A stretch of DNA of 13,987 nt from Candidatus Finniella inopinata (GTDB taxonomy: Bacteria > Pseudomonadota > Alphaproteobacteria > Paracaedibacterales > CAITNM01), in NCBI GenBank assembly GCA_945903885.1, contig CAMDPB010000004.1, positions 1 to 13,987 of the forward strand, in the 5' to 3' direction. Positions 6,914-13,987 of the stretch are shown in pieces. Position numbers and translations under genes: made by a program. Every line of letters starts with the position of its first letter. Positions within the stretch are counted from its first letter, which is position 1. The notes under the pieces were generated by a model. The model made no database searches. It was not told where the DNA came from and saw only the letters and a list, made by a program, of their open reading frames with translations.

Positions 6914-7948
6914 ATGGCAGAAGAATTTGCAAAAATAGTGGAAGAAAAAAGTATTTATACAGGCAATGAAAGAGCAGCAATCATGATGTTTTCTCTCCCT
7001 GAAGAACAAGTACAGAAAATATTTACACATCTTGAATCAGGAGAAATCAAAGATCTGTCGCAGGCTATGGCAAATCTTGGCACCATAAGCTCTCAATCAG
7101 TTGAATCGCTATGCATTGAATTTGTTAATGAAATATCTAGCTCTGGCTCATTGGTAGGTTCTGTCGAAAGTACTAAGCGCCTGCTTTTAAAGCTAATGAA
7201 GCAAGAGGAAGTTGACAAGATTATTGATGATATTCGTGGGCCTGCTGGCAGAAATTTATGGGATAAGCTCAGCAGTGTTGATGAAGAACTATTAGCTGGA
7301 TATCTAAAAAATGAATCTCCACAAACTATTGCTGTAATTTTGTCTCGTATACGTCCTGAGACCTCTGCAAAAATTCTCTCCTGTTTACCTGAGGCTATGG
7401 CAGATGAAATCGTTGAGCGCTTACTGTGCATGGATACTGTTAGAAAAGAAGTACTTGAAGATATAGAAAGTACTCTACATCGTGAGTTCATTAGTACATT
7501 AGGTAAATCTTCAAAAAAAGACCCTTACGAGATGGTCGCTGAAGTTTTTAATAATCTCGACCGCTCTTCAGAAATGCGTTTACTAAGCAACCTCGAACAA
7601 AAAAAACCTGATGTTGCCGAAAGAATTCGTAATTTAATGTTTACTTTTGAAGATTTAGGTCAAATTGATAAAGCAAGTATTATGGTTGTATTAAGAGCTG
7701 TTGATAGATCTAAGTTAGCGATAGCCTTAAAGGGCACACAGGACCGCATTAAAGAGAAGTTTATTAAACACATGTCTGAACGTGGCGCAAAACTATTATT
7801 AGACGAGATGAGTATTTTGGGCCTAGTAAGATTAAAAGATGTAGAAAAAGCTCAAAATGAAATCGTAGCGATTGCAAAAGATATGGCTGCTCGTAGTGAG
7901 ATTAGCATACGTAGCAGCGCTGAAAGTGGCGAAGAGTTAGTAGAGTAG
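6914..7948 (+). CDS. fliG: Flagellar motor switch protein FliG
   Basis: FliG is the rotor protein that binds the FliF tail, contacts FliM and interacts with the stator to generate torque. The 344-residue length is normal. The N-terminal domain begins with the GNERAAIMMFSLPEE region. The middle domain includes NESPQTIAVILSRIRPE, where the family EHPQ motif reads Glu134-Ser-Pro-Gln. The C-terminal domain has MFTFEDLGQIDKASI, LAIALKG, MSERGAKLLLDE and GLVRLKDVEKAQNEIV, with the charged torque helix preserved. It starts 2 nt after fliF with no strong Shine-Dalgarno, so translation is probably coupled. The next gene begins 2 nt after its stop. Confidence 0.96.
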   Translation: MAEEFAKIVEEKSIYTGNERAAIMMFSLPEEQVQKIFTHLESGEIKDLSQAMANLGTISSQSVESLCIEFVNEISSSGSLVGSVESTKRLLLKLMKQEEVDKIIDDIRGPAGRNLWDKLSSVDEELLAGYLKNESPQTIAVILSRIRPETSAKILSCLPEAMADEIVERLLCMDTVRKEVLEDIESTLHREFISTLGKSSKKDPYEMVAEVFNNLDRSSEMRLLSNLEQKKPDVAERIRNLMFTFEDLGQIDKASIMVVLRAVDRSKLAIALKGTQDRIKEKFIKHMSERGAKLLLDEMSILGLVRLKDVEKAQNEIVAIAKDMAARSEISIRSSAESGEELVE

Positions 7949-7950
7949 TA

Positions 7951-8619
7951 ATGGAAAACAAAAATAAAAATTATAGTAATTTTATAGGTGAAAATTCCAA
8001 GCCATTGGTAATGCTTGAGTTTGTCACCGAAAATGACGGCCTAGCGTTTACCTACGAAGATACCAAGAATGCCGAATCGGAAGGTTATACAAAAGGATTT
8101 AATGAAGGAATAGAACTAGGAATTTCTCAGGGTAAACTAAAGGCTACCCGAGAAATTGATGTTATTGTTCAGGAAATTCTTTCAAAAGTTGATCTTTCTC
8201 TTAAAGAAATTACAGAACTAGAGAAGGCCTTTCTTGAAAATTTTTTCCCAAGCATTGTAAAGGTATGTTTTATTGTTTTACAAAAATCAATGCCAGTTTT
8301 TTTTAAAAAACAAGGAAAAAAAGAAATGGAAAGTCTTTTAAAAGATGTCATTAAATCTTTGATAGTTCGTGTACCTATTCAAGTGAAAATTTCTGAATAT
8401 CTTTATGAAGATGTCTTAGAGCGTTTACAAAATTTATGTTCGGCCTATCCTGAAACAATAGATATTATAAAAGTTCCTGAGTTTACAGATAGTGCGTGTG
8501 AAATTGAATGGGAAGGCGGAGGCGCCAAATGGAATTTAGATACACGCTATCAAGAAATTGAATCAAAGTTACAAGAGTACTTAAAGACAGACGCAACACA
8601 AGGAGAATGTCATGGATAG
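7951..8619 (+). CDS. fliH: FliH/FlbE-type flagellar export ATPase regulator
   Basis: FliH (FlbE in Caulobacter) binds the export ATPase FliI and delivers it to the export gate. Overall sequence is divergent, so the call rests on features and position. Five glycines occur every fourth residue (Gly45, 49, 53, 57, 61), the GxxxG repeat helix typical of FliH. A helical middle follows, and the C-terminus has the EIEWEGGGAKWNLDTRYQEI block that resembles the conserved FliH end. The product is 222 residues, slightly acidic and soluble. It lies between fliG and fliN, where flbE sits in Caulobacter, and its 3' end overlaps fliN by 8 nt. FliI is not encoded in this window. Confidence 0.83.
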   Translation: MENKNKNYSNFIGENSKPLVMLEFVTENDGLAFTYEDTKNAESEGYTKGFNEGIELGISQGKLKATREIDVIVQEILSKVDLSLKEITELEKAFLENFFPSIVKVCFIVLQKSMPVFFKKQGKKEMESLLKDVIKSLIVRVPIQVKISEYLYEDVLERLQNLCSAYPETIDIIKVPEFTDSACEIEWEGGGAKWNLDTRYQEIESKLQEYLKTDATQGECHG

Positions 8620-9019
8620 GACAGAAAATCCAGAAAATGATACAACAATAAACTTTGGTGAAGAAAATATTAAGCAAGAAGAATTAACAGCATCTTGGGC
8701 GAGCGAGTTTAAAGAAGATACTTCTATTGTTAATGAACAGCTAAAAGATTTTATTTCGCACAACCAAGACCCAAAAAAACTAGAAGCTGTTTTTGAAGTG
8801 CCAGTTAAAGTTTCTGCCGTTTTAGGTAGTGCAAGCATTCCTGTACATCAATTATTAAAACTTGGTCGAGGAGCCGTTATTGAACTTGATCGTCGCGTAG
8901 GCGAAGCAATTGATATTTATGTCAATAATCTTCTAGTTGCCCGCGGGGAAGTTGTTGTGGTGGAAGATAAGCTTGGCATTACAATGACTGAAATTATTAA
9001 AGGTAAAAACAAAGTATAA
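8612..9019 (+). CDS. fliN: Flagellar motor switch protein FliN
   Basis: FliN is a C-ring component that with FliM sets rotation direction and helps dock the export apparatus. The product has 135 residues: an acidic, poorly conserved N-terminal extension (about 1-58), then a SpoA/FliMN domain (about 60-130). The domain shows VPVKVSAVLGSASIPVHQLL, GRGAVIELDRRVGEAIDIYV and VARGEVVVVEDKLGITMTEI, all standard FliN signatures. AAGGAG lies 6 nt before the ATG, inside the end of fliH, with an 8-nt gene overlap. FliM is not adjacent. Confidence 0.95.
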   Translation: MDRTENPENDTTINFGEENIKQEELTASWASEFKEDTSIVNEQLKDFISHNQDPKKLEAVFEVPVKVSAVLGSASIPVHQLLKLGRGAVIELDRRVGEAIDIYVNNLLVARGEVVVVEDKLGITMTEIIKGKNKV

Positions 9020-9031
9020 GGAAAAATAAAT

Positions 9032-10336
9032 ATGCGTTTATTAATTGTTGGATCTTTGAATGGATATGTTAGCTCAGCTGCGAAAATTGCGATTAATAAT
9101 GGTGCGAAAGTTTCGCATGTGCCCGAAATTGATGCAGGTCTTGAAAGCTTGCGTTCGGGTAAGGGTGCTGACATGGTCATGGTTGACCTAACACTCGATA
9201 TCGTAAGATTTCTAACTGCATTAAAGAATGAACGTATAGTCGTCCCAGTAGTCGCTTGTGGGGTTAACCCAGATCCTGACCGTGCAGCTGAAGCGATTCG
9301 TGCAGGAGCCAAAGAATACATTACTTTACCACCAGATCCAGAATTAATTGCAGCAGTTCTTCAAGCTGTAACTAGAGAAGATTTACATGTTATTCATAAT
9401 GACCCAAAAACAAAGCAAATTTTAACCTTTGCGAATCGTATTGCACCAAGCGAAGCAAATATATTAATCACTGGAGAATCTGGAACAGGTAAAGAAATAA
9501 TGGCAAATTATATTCACCAGCAATCAAAACGTAGAGAACGTCCGTTTGTTTCTATAAATTGTGCTGCGATTCCAGAAAATTTGCTTGAGTCCGAATTATT
9601 TGGCCATGAAAAAGGATCTTTTACAGGTGCTATTGCTAGACGTATAGGAAAATTTGAAGAAGCTTCTGGTGGCACGTTGCTACTCGATGAAGTTACAGAG
9701 ATGCATCCTAGACTACAAGCTAAGCTTTTACGTGCCGTTCAAGAACGAGTCATTGATCGTGTTGGTAGTGCACATCCCGTTCGAATTGACATTCGCATTA
9801 TTGCCACGTCGAATCGTAATATGTTGGAAGCCGTAAAAGCGCAAGAATTTCGTGAGGATTTATATTTTCGCTTAAACGTGGTGAATATTAATATGCCAAG
9901 CCTTCGAGAGCGTGTAGGGGATATTGAACCATTAGCCAAGTATTTTATTCAAAAATATTGCGAACTCAATCTCATTACTCCCAAAAATTTATCTACAACT
10001 GCGCTTAATTCTCTGCTTACGCATAGTTGGCCAGGGAATGTGCGTGAATTGGAAAATAGCATGCATCGAGCTATTCTTATGGCCCGAGAAGATACCATCA
10101 TGCCTGAAGATATTTTTGGGTTAAATGGACCAGTGCAGGGAGATAGATCCGGATCTAGCCCAATTTTAGTTGGGCGTAAGGTTTCTGAAGTTGAGCGAGA
10201 ATTAATTTTACACACCTTAGATCATTGTCTTGGAAATCGAACGCATGCTGCAAATATTTTAGGCATTTCTATTCGTACTTTACGCAATAAGTTAAAAGAG
10301 TATTCAGACTCTAACATTCCCTCTACCTGCCTATAG
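9032..10336 (+). CDS. flbD: FlbD-type sigma-54-dependent flagellar transcriptional regulator
   Basis: This is an AAA+ activator of RNA polymerase-sigma54, by homology the regulator that switches on late flagellar genes and, in Caulobacter, represses fliF. Residues 1-115 are a receiver-like domain. The putative phospho-acceptor Asp52 is present (MVMVDL), but the N-terminal acidic pair is replaced (LLIVGSL) and the usual late lysine is missing (ITLPPDPELI). The AAA+ domain has Walker A GESGTGKE (148-155), the sigma54-contact loop as GSFTGA (195-200; canonical GAFTGA) and Walker B GGTLLLDE (213-220). A Fis-type helix-turn-helix occupies about 401-424 (GNRTHAANILGISIRTLRNK). AAGGA lies 9 nt before the ATG, and fliN ends 12 nt upstream. 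FlbD is my best assignment, based on domain layout and gene order; 434 residues is close to family length. Confidence 0.9.
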   Translation: MRLLIVGSLNGYVSSAAKIAINNGAKVSHVPEIDAGLESLRSGKGADMVMVDLTLDIVRFLTALKNERIVVPVVACGVNPDPDRAAEAIRAGAKEYITLPPDPELIAAVLQAVTREDLHVIHNDPKTKQILTFANRIAPSEANILITGESGTGKEIMANYIHQQSKRRERPFVSINCAAIPENLLESELFGHEKGSFTGAIARRIGKFEEASGGTLLLDEVTEMHPRLQAKLLRAVQERVIDRVGSAHPVRIDIRIIATSNRNMLEAVKAQEFREDLYFRLNVVNINMPSLRERVGDIEPLAKYFIQKYCELNLITPKNLSTTALNSLLTHSWPGNVRELENSMHRAILMAREDTIMPEDIFGLNGPVQGDRSGSSPILVGRKVSEVERELILHTLDHCLGNRTHAANILGISIRTLRNKLKEYSDSNIPSTCL

Positions 10337-10347
10337 GAGAACGCAGA

Positions 10348-12456
10348 ATGGCAGCTGCTGTTGAATTTAAAGCAACCCCCCCTAGCTTTGCTGATCTAAT
10401 CCGACGAACTGATATATCTTTTGCAGTTGGAGTTTTGATCATAATGGTTGTGCTAATAATGCCAATGCCTAGGCCATTAATGGATTTTGCCTTAGCACTT
10501 TCTATTACATTTTCCGTGATGATTTTGATGACCTCATTGTTCATTATGAAACCCAATGAATTCAGCTCATTCCCTACGGTTCTTCTGATAGCTACGATGA
10601 TCCGCCTATCTTTGAATGTGGCATCGACACGATTAATCTTATCTCATGGTCATGAAGGTACGTCAGCTGCTGGGAAAGTCATTGAAGCTTTTGGACAGTT
10701 TGTTATAGGGGGAAATTTTGTTATTGGAATTGTGGTTTTCACCATTTTAATCATCGTTAACTTTGTTGTTATTACTAAGGGTTCTGGTCGTATCGCTGAA
10801 GTTGCTGCCAGATTTAGTTTGGACGGAATGCCAGGAAAGCAAATGGCTATCGATGCAGATTTAGCTGCAGGCATGATTGATGAATCCGAAGCACGTAGAC
10901 GTCGTAAAGAAATTGAATCTGAAAGTAATTTCTACGGAGCAATGGATGGTGCTGCCAAGTTTGTGCGTGGTGATGCAATTGCAGGGCTTCTTATCACATT
11001 CATCAATATCATTGGCGGTATTATCATTGGTGTTGCTCAAAATAATATGAGTTTTGGTGATGCTTTTCATACCTATACACTTTTAACTGTAGGGGATGGT
11101 TTAGTAACACAAATTCCCGCTCTTATTGTTTCTATGGCCTCTGGCTTGTTGGTTTCAAAAGCTGGCATTGAAGGAGCAACTGATAAAGCCTTATATCGTC
11201 AATTAAGCGCGTATCCAACAGCGTTAGGCATGGCTTCATTTGTAATGGCAGCAATGGGCCTACTACCAGGTATTCCAATAACTCCTTTCATAATTCTGGC
11301 ATCACTTGCAGGATATGCTTCATGGAATTCTTATCAAGAGCAACTGAATGTCGAAAACAAAAAGAATCTTGATCAACACGTTAAAGATACCGATGAAGAC
11401 AAAAAAGCATCGCAACAAGCAACAACCCCGGTGATCACGTTACCATTAGATATGATCCGACTTGAGCTTGGTTATGGCTTGCTTACACTTTTAAATGGTG
11501 AAAAAAACCGACAGCTTGGAGAACAAATTAAAAATCTGCGTACGCAATTGCAGCAAGAGATGGGAATCTATCTTCCTCAAGTTCGTATCCAAGACAATAT
11601 GCAGCTTGGCAATAATGAATATGTCATTCGCATCAAAGAACTAGATGCCGGAAAAGGCTATCTAAAACCTGGTGAGTTGATGATTATGGATCCTCGTGCA
11701 GAACCAATCGCCTTAAGAGGAGAACATACTCGAGAACCAAGCTTTGGATTACCTGCAATGTGGATTTCAGGATCTGCAAAAGCAGATGCTGAAAACTTAG
11801 GCTACACAATTGTTGAACCATCAGTTGTTTTAACAACCCATTTAACCGAAGTCATTAAAGACAATATTGGCGAGTTAGTAACCTTTGCGGATGTTCAAAA
11901 ATTACTTGATGACATGAGTGAAACCTATAAAAAACTTCTAAATGATGTTGTTCCTGGCCAAATTACAGTAGGCGGTATTCAGCGCGTACTACAAAATTTA
12001 GTTGGTGAAAGAGTGTCAATTCGAGACCTACCAACAATTCTTGAAGGCATAGCAGAAGCATGTAATTTTTCAAGAAACATTGTAACCATTACTGAACACG
12101 TGCGACTACGCTTAAGCAGACAAATTACTTTTAGTAACGCTGATAACGAGGGTGTTTTAAACATTGTCACTTTAAGTCCGCAATGGGAACAAATAATCAG
12201 TGATTCCGTTGTTGGTGATGGTGATGCACGTCAATTAGCCCTGCCCCCAAGCCAGATGCAGGAATTTATTTTCCGTTGCAATGAAACCTATGACCGACTT
12301 GCAATGATGGGTGAAATGCCAGTTCTTGTCACCACTGCCTATATTCGTTCATTCATCAGATCAATTCTTGAAAGAGTGCGACCATCAGTGGTTATAATGT
12401 CGCAAAATGAAGTGCACCCGAAAGTAAAAATCCGCTCTCTTGGTCAGCTTGAGTAG
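10348..12456 (+). CDS. flhA: Flagellar biosynthesis protein FlhA
   Basis: FlhA is the main export-gate protein of the flagellar type III secretion system; it couples proton flow to substrate export and binds chaperone-substrate complexes. The product has 702 residues, normal for FlhA. The N-terminal half is an integral membrane domain with about eight helices, including the LSLNVASTRLIL block. The FHIPEP-family cytoplasmic loop begins near residue 148 (RIAEVAARFSLDGMPGKQMA, then AIDADLAAGMIDESEARRRR). After a hydrophilic, charged linker, the soluble domain follows with YVIRIKELDAG, PSVVLTTHLTEVIK and RSFIRSILERVRPSV. AGGAG lies 8 nt before the ATG, overlapping the stop of the regulator gene. 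It is the last gene of the operon, and only 3 nt separate it from convergent recO. Confidence 0.97.
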   Translation: MAAAVEFKATPPSFADLIRRTDISFAVGVLIIMVVLIMPMPRPLMDFALALSITFSVMILMTSLFIMKPNEFSSFPTVLLIATMIRLSLNVASTRLILSHGHEGTSAAGKVIEAFGQFVIGGNFVIGIVVFTILIIVNFVVITKGSGRIAEVAARFSLDGMPGKQMAIDADLAAGMIDESEARRRRKEIESESNFYGAMDGAAKFVRGDAIAGLLITFINIIGGIIIGVAQNNMSFGDAFHTYTLLTVGDGLVTQIPALIVSMASGLLVSKAGIEGATDKALYRQLSAYPTALGMASFVMAAMGLLPGIPITPFIILASLAGYASWNSYQEQLNVENKKNLDQHVKDTDEDKKASQQATTPVITLPLDMIRLELGYGLLTLLNGEKNRQLGEQIKNLRTQLQQEMGIYLPQVRIQDNMQLGNNEYVIRIKELDAGKGYLKPGELMIMDPRAEPIALRGEHTREPSFGLPAMWISGSAKADAENLGYTIVEPSVVLTTHLTEVIKDNIGELVTFADVQKLLDDMSETYKKLLNDVVPGQITVGGIQRVLQNLVGERVSIRDLPTILEGIAEACNFSRNIVTITEHVRLRLSRQITFSNADNEGVLNIVTLSPQWEQIISDSVVGDGDARQLALPPSQMQEFIFRCNETYDRLAMMGEMPVLVTTAYIRSFIRSILERVRPSVVIMSQNEVHPKVKIRSLGQLE

Positions 12457-12459
12457 GCT

Positions 12460-13161
12460 TTACACTCGTAATTTCTGCATCAGTTCCTGACGCGCTAATG
12501 GTAAGGATTTGTGATGACTTGCATGATTCACTAGAAAATGTCCAGTCAGTAGTAATGAATTTACAAAATCTAATTTTGTAGGAGAACTATCTTTATTAAT
12601 TAGAAAAGCTGGCAGTACCAGTAGTCTGTTAATATAGGGAAACGCCGCTTCGTAACAAACAACACATCCTGTCTTTGGCGAAACATGAGTTAAATTTTCA
12701 AGTGTTTTAGTTACTGCGCAAGAATCTAAGCTTAGACCAAATCCCAATTCTTCAATCAGTAACACTTCAAAAAAACAATATGCTTTAATCGCTTCAGCTG
12801 GATGATAAAAAAGTTGCAGTGTTTCGTTCGCTTTATTCCATAAATTTAAGTATGGATGATGCTCAGGCAATAACGAACCTAACATTTCCAGCATTGTTTT
12901 AAGAGCATAAACTCGCGTCGCATCACAAAATTGTAAGCTTGAATGACTTTGCTTAGTTTCTAATTTAAAAGTTCCCAAATGTTGCTCAAGCCTTGCTTTC
13001 TGGTAAACAGAACATAAGTCTCCAGGCTGAGGCATAGTTGACTTGGTACGTGTGATCATCCCGTCAACACGACCACGTTGTTGTGTAAACACGCTAGCAA
13101 TCAGTTGTTTTTCAGAATAGGTTCTGTATTTCAGAACAATTCCCGTATCTTCCCAATTCAT
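12460..13161 (-). CDS. recO: DNA repair protein RecO
   Basis: RecO works with RecF and RecR to load RecA onto SSB-coated single-stranded DNA in gap repair. The N-terminus MNWEDTGIVLKYRTYSEKQL matches the alphaproteobacterial RecO pattern (M-x-W-x-D-x-GIVL) and begins the OB fold. A helical C-terminal domain follows. Its LGFGLSLDSCAVT and HVSPKTGCVVCYEAAFPYI segments correspond to the conserved zinc-site region, where only part of the classic four-Cys set is kept. I chose the ATG at 13159-13161 by family consensus; an in-frame GTG three codons upstream (13168-13170) is also possible and has AAGG just before it. The product is 233 residues. The gene lies tail to tail with flhA, without an intervening terminator. 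Confidence 0.9.
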   Translation of the reverse strand: MNWEDTGIVLKYRTYSEKQLIASVFTQQRGRVDGMITRTKSTMPQPGDLCSVYQKARLEQHLGTFKLETKQSHSSLQFCDATRVYALKTMLEMLGSLLPEHHPYLNLWNKANETLQLFYHPAEAIKAYCFFEVLLIEELGFGLSLDSCAVTKTLENLTHVSPKTGCVVCYEAAFPYINRLLVLPAFLINKDSSPTKLDFVNSLLLTGHFLVNHASHHKSLPLARQELMQKLRV

Positions 13162-13184
13162 AAAAATCACAAACCTTTTTTTTA

Positions 13185-13213
13185 TTGATAATTAAGTTTT
13201 TGACTTGTCACAA
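13185..13213 (-). promoter_or_regulatory. Candidate recO promoter
   Basis: On the minus strand TTGTGA (13213-13208) and TATCAA (13190-13185) are separated by 17 nt, a reasonable sigma70-type pair 23 nt upstream of the chosen recO start. It interleaves with the divergent tRNA promoter, so the two may compete. This is assigned by pattern only. Confidence 0.35.
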
Positions 13214-13227
13214 GAATGTTTTACACT
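13200..13227 (+). promoter_or_regulatory. Candidate tRNA-Ala promoter
   Basis: TTGACT (13200-13205) and TACACT (13222-13227) are separated by 16 nt. Transcription would start near 13234, about 10 nt before the mature tRNA 5' end, which leaves a short leader for RNase P. The -35 match is good and the -10 is fair. Confidence 0.5.
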
Positions 13228-13243
13228 TAAAACAGAAGATATT

Positions 13244-13319
<76 letters not shown>

Positions 13320-13327
13320 GAGAAAGT

Positions 13328-13987
13328 GTGAGTGTGAATTCTTTAGCAAAATCGTTTGATACATGTTCTGAAATATATGAAATAAGCCGACCCAGTTATC
13401 CAAATACGGTAGCGGATTTTTTAAAAAAAAATCTTCTTTTTGACAAATCATCAAAATTACTTGAACTTGCTGCAGGTACAGGTAAGTTTACCGACTTACT
13501 AGTACAACATGACCTTAGCCCGATGATAACCGAATGGTTACCAAACATGCTAAAGATTTTAAAATCAAAGCATCCCAAATTATCTTCAGTAATAGCAAAG
13601 GCAGAAGACATTCCCTTTAAAGACAATATGTTTGATGGGGTCCTTGCTGCTCAGGCTTTTCATTGGTTCGCCAACTATCCTGCTCTCGGTGATATTGCAC
13701 GAGTACTAAAACAAAATGGTTATTTAGTACTTGTATTCCAAGAACGAAATGGCAAAGTTGAGTGGGTAAACGAATATCATAAAATTATTTTCTCTTATCC
13801 ACATGAAGCAATTGTCCGATTTGAGCTTGGAGAATGGAAAAAAGCATTCGAAAATCAAAATTATTTTTCACCTCTAGAACATCAGCAATTTACTTATTCA
13901 CAGCACTTTTTAAAAGAAGAACTTGAGCACCGAGCCTTAGGCATGAGTTTTATTGAAGCTTTACCGGAACACAAAAAAAAAGAAGTA
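13328..13987 (+). CDS. Class I SAM-dependent methyltransferase, 3' partial
   Basis: This is a predicted S-adenosylmethionine-dependent methyltransferase of the Methyltransf_11 type; the substrate cannot be told. The frame is open for 220 codons to the window edge. N-terminal FDTCSEIYEISRPSYP matches the F-x-n-Y-x3-RPxYP lead of this group. Motif I is LLELAAGTGKFTDLL, the acidic residue after strand 2 is Glu (MITEW), AEDIPFKDNMFDGVLAAQAF covers motifs II-III, and FHWF follows, typical of the family. The start is GTG 13328, or GTG 13334 two codons later, which sits 8 nt after AGAGAAAG; no in-frame ATG lies nearby. It begins 8 nt after the tRNA CCA end and may share its transcript. The C-terminus is missing from the window. 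Confidence 0.85.
   Translation, partial: MSVNSLAKSFDTCSEIYEISRPSYPNTVADFLKKNLLFDKSSKLLELAAGTGKFTDLLVQHDLSPMITEWLPNMLKILKSKHPKLSSVIAKAEDIPFKDNMFDGVLAAQAFHWFANYPALGDIARVLKQNGYLVLVFQERNGKVEWVNEYHKIIFSYPHEAIVRFELGEWKKAFENQNYFSPLEHQQFTYSQHFLKEELEHRALGMSFIEALPEHKKKEV

Noticed and set aside
7093..7491. 132-codon open frame on the minus strand within fliG
   Set aside because: It is a Ser/Leu/Ile-rich frame opposite a conserved gene, with no recognisable domain or start signals; a shadow of fliG.
8917..9321. 134-codon open frame on the minus strand across fliN and the regulator gene
   Set aside because: It is antisense to two well-supported genes and their junction, and its translation shows no domain or signal peptide.

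Overview
The window comes from an AT-rich genome (well under half G+C by eye) that is almost certainly alphaproteobacterial. The Complex I proteins are of the alphaproteobacterial/mitochondrial type: NuoI is close to the class consensus, and the visible NuoG has no extra N7-type cysteine cluster. The flagellar genes follow the order I recall from Caulobacter: fliF, fliG, flbE/fliH, fliN, flbD, flhA. Low G+C together with flagellar genes would fit a host-associated lineage such as the Rickettsiales or Holosporales, but that is inference and I do not name a species.

Layout. (1) Positions 1-4276, plus strand: a tightly coupled run of NADH:ubiquinone oxidoreductase genes, nuoG (5' end cut off), nuoH, nuoI, nuoJ and nuoK. 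Adjacent genes overlap by 1 to 14 nt. nuoL, nuoM and nuoN, the usual next genes, do not follow. (2) Positions 4283-5073: a predicted periplasmic amino-acid-type binding lipoprotein, 6 nt after nuoK. Its 3' end carries a perfect 38-bp tandem duplication that shifts the frame, replacing the last 23 residues of the presumed ancestral protein with 15 unrelated ones. (3) Positions 5100-5130: a strong intrinsic terminator closing this transcription unit. (4) Positions 5131-5219: a regulatory gap with two small inverted repeats, one resembling a CtrA box with a spacer one base too long. (5) Positions 5220-12456: a six-gene flagellar operon, fliF, fliG, fliH/flbE, fliN, flbD-type sigma-54 activator and flhA. 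It encodes the MS ring, the rotor switch, the export ATPase regulator, the C-ring protein, the class-switch regulator and the export gate. (6) Positions 12460-13161, minus strand: recO, convergent with flhA and only 3 nt from it. (7) Positions 13162-13243: a short divergent promoter region. (8) Positions 13244-13319: tRNA-Ala(GGC) with encoded CCA and the G3:U70 identity pair. (9) Position 13328 to the window end: a class I SAM-dependent methyltransferase with a GTG start, cut by the window edge.

Two large assemblies are encoded side by side, the proton-pumping respiratory complex and the base of the flagellum, separated by one clear terminator. I see no CRISPR array, insertion sequence, phage gene or defence system, and nothing that looks like a wholly new system. 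The most notable observation is the frame-shifting 38-bp duplication in the binding-protein gene. Next are the CtrA-like site before fliF and the degenerate receiver domain of the FlbD-type regulator.
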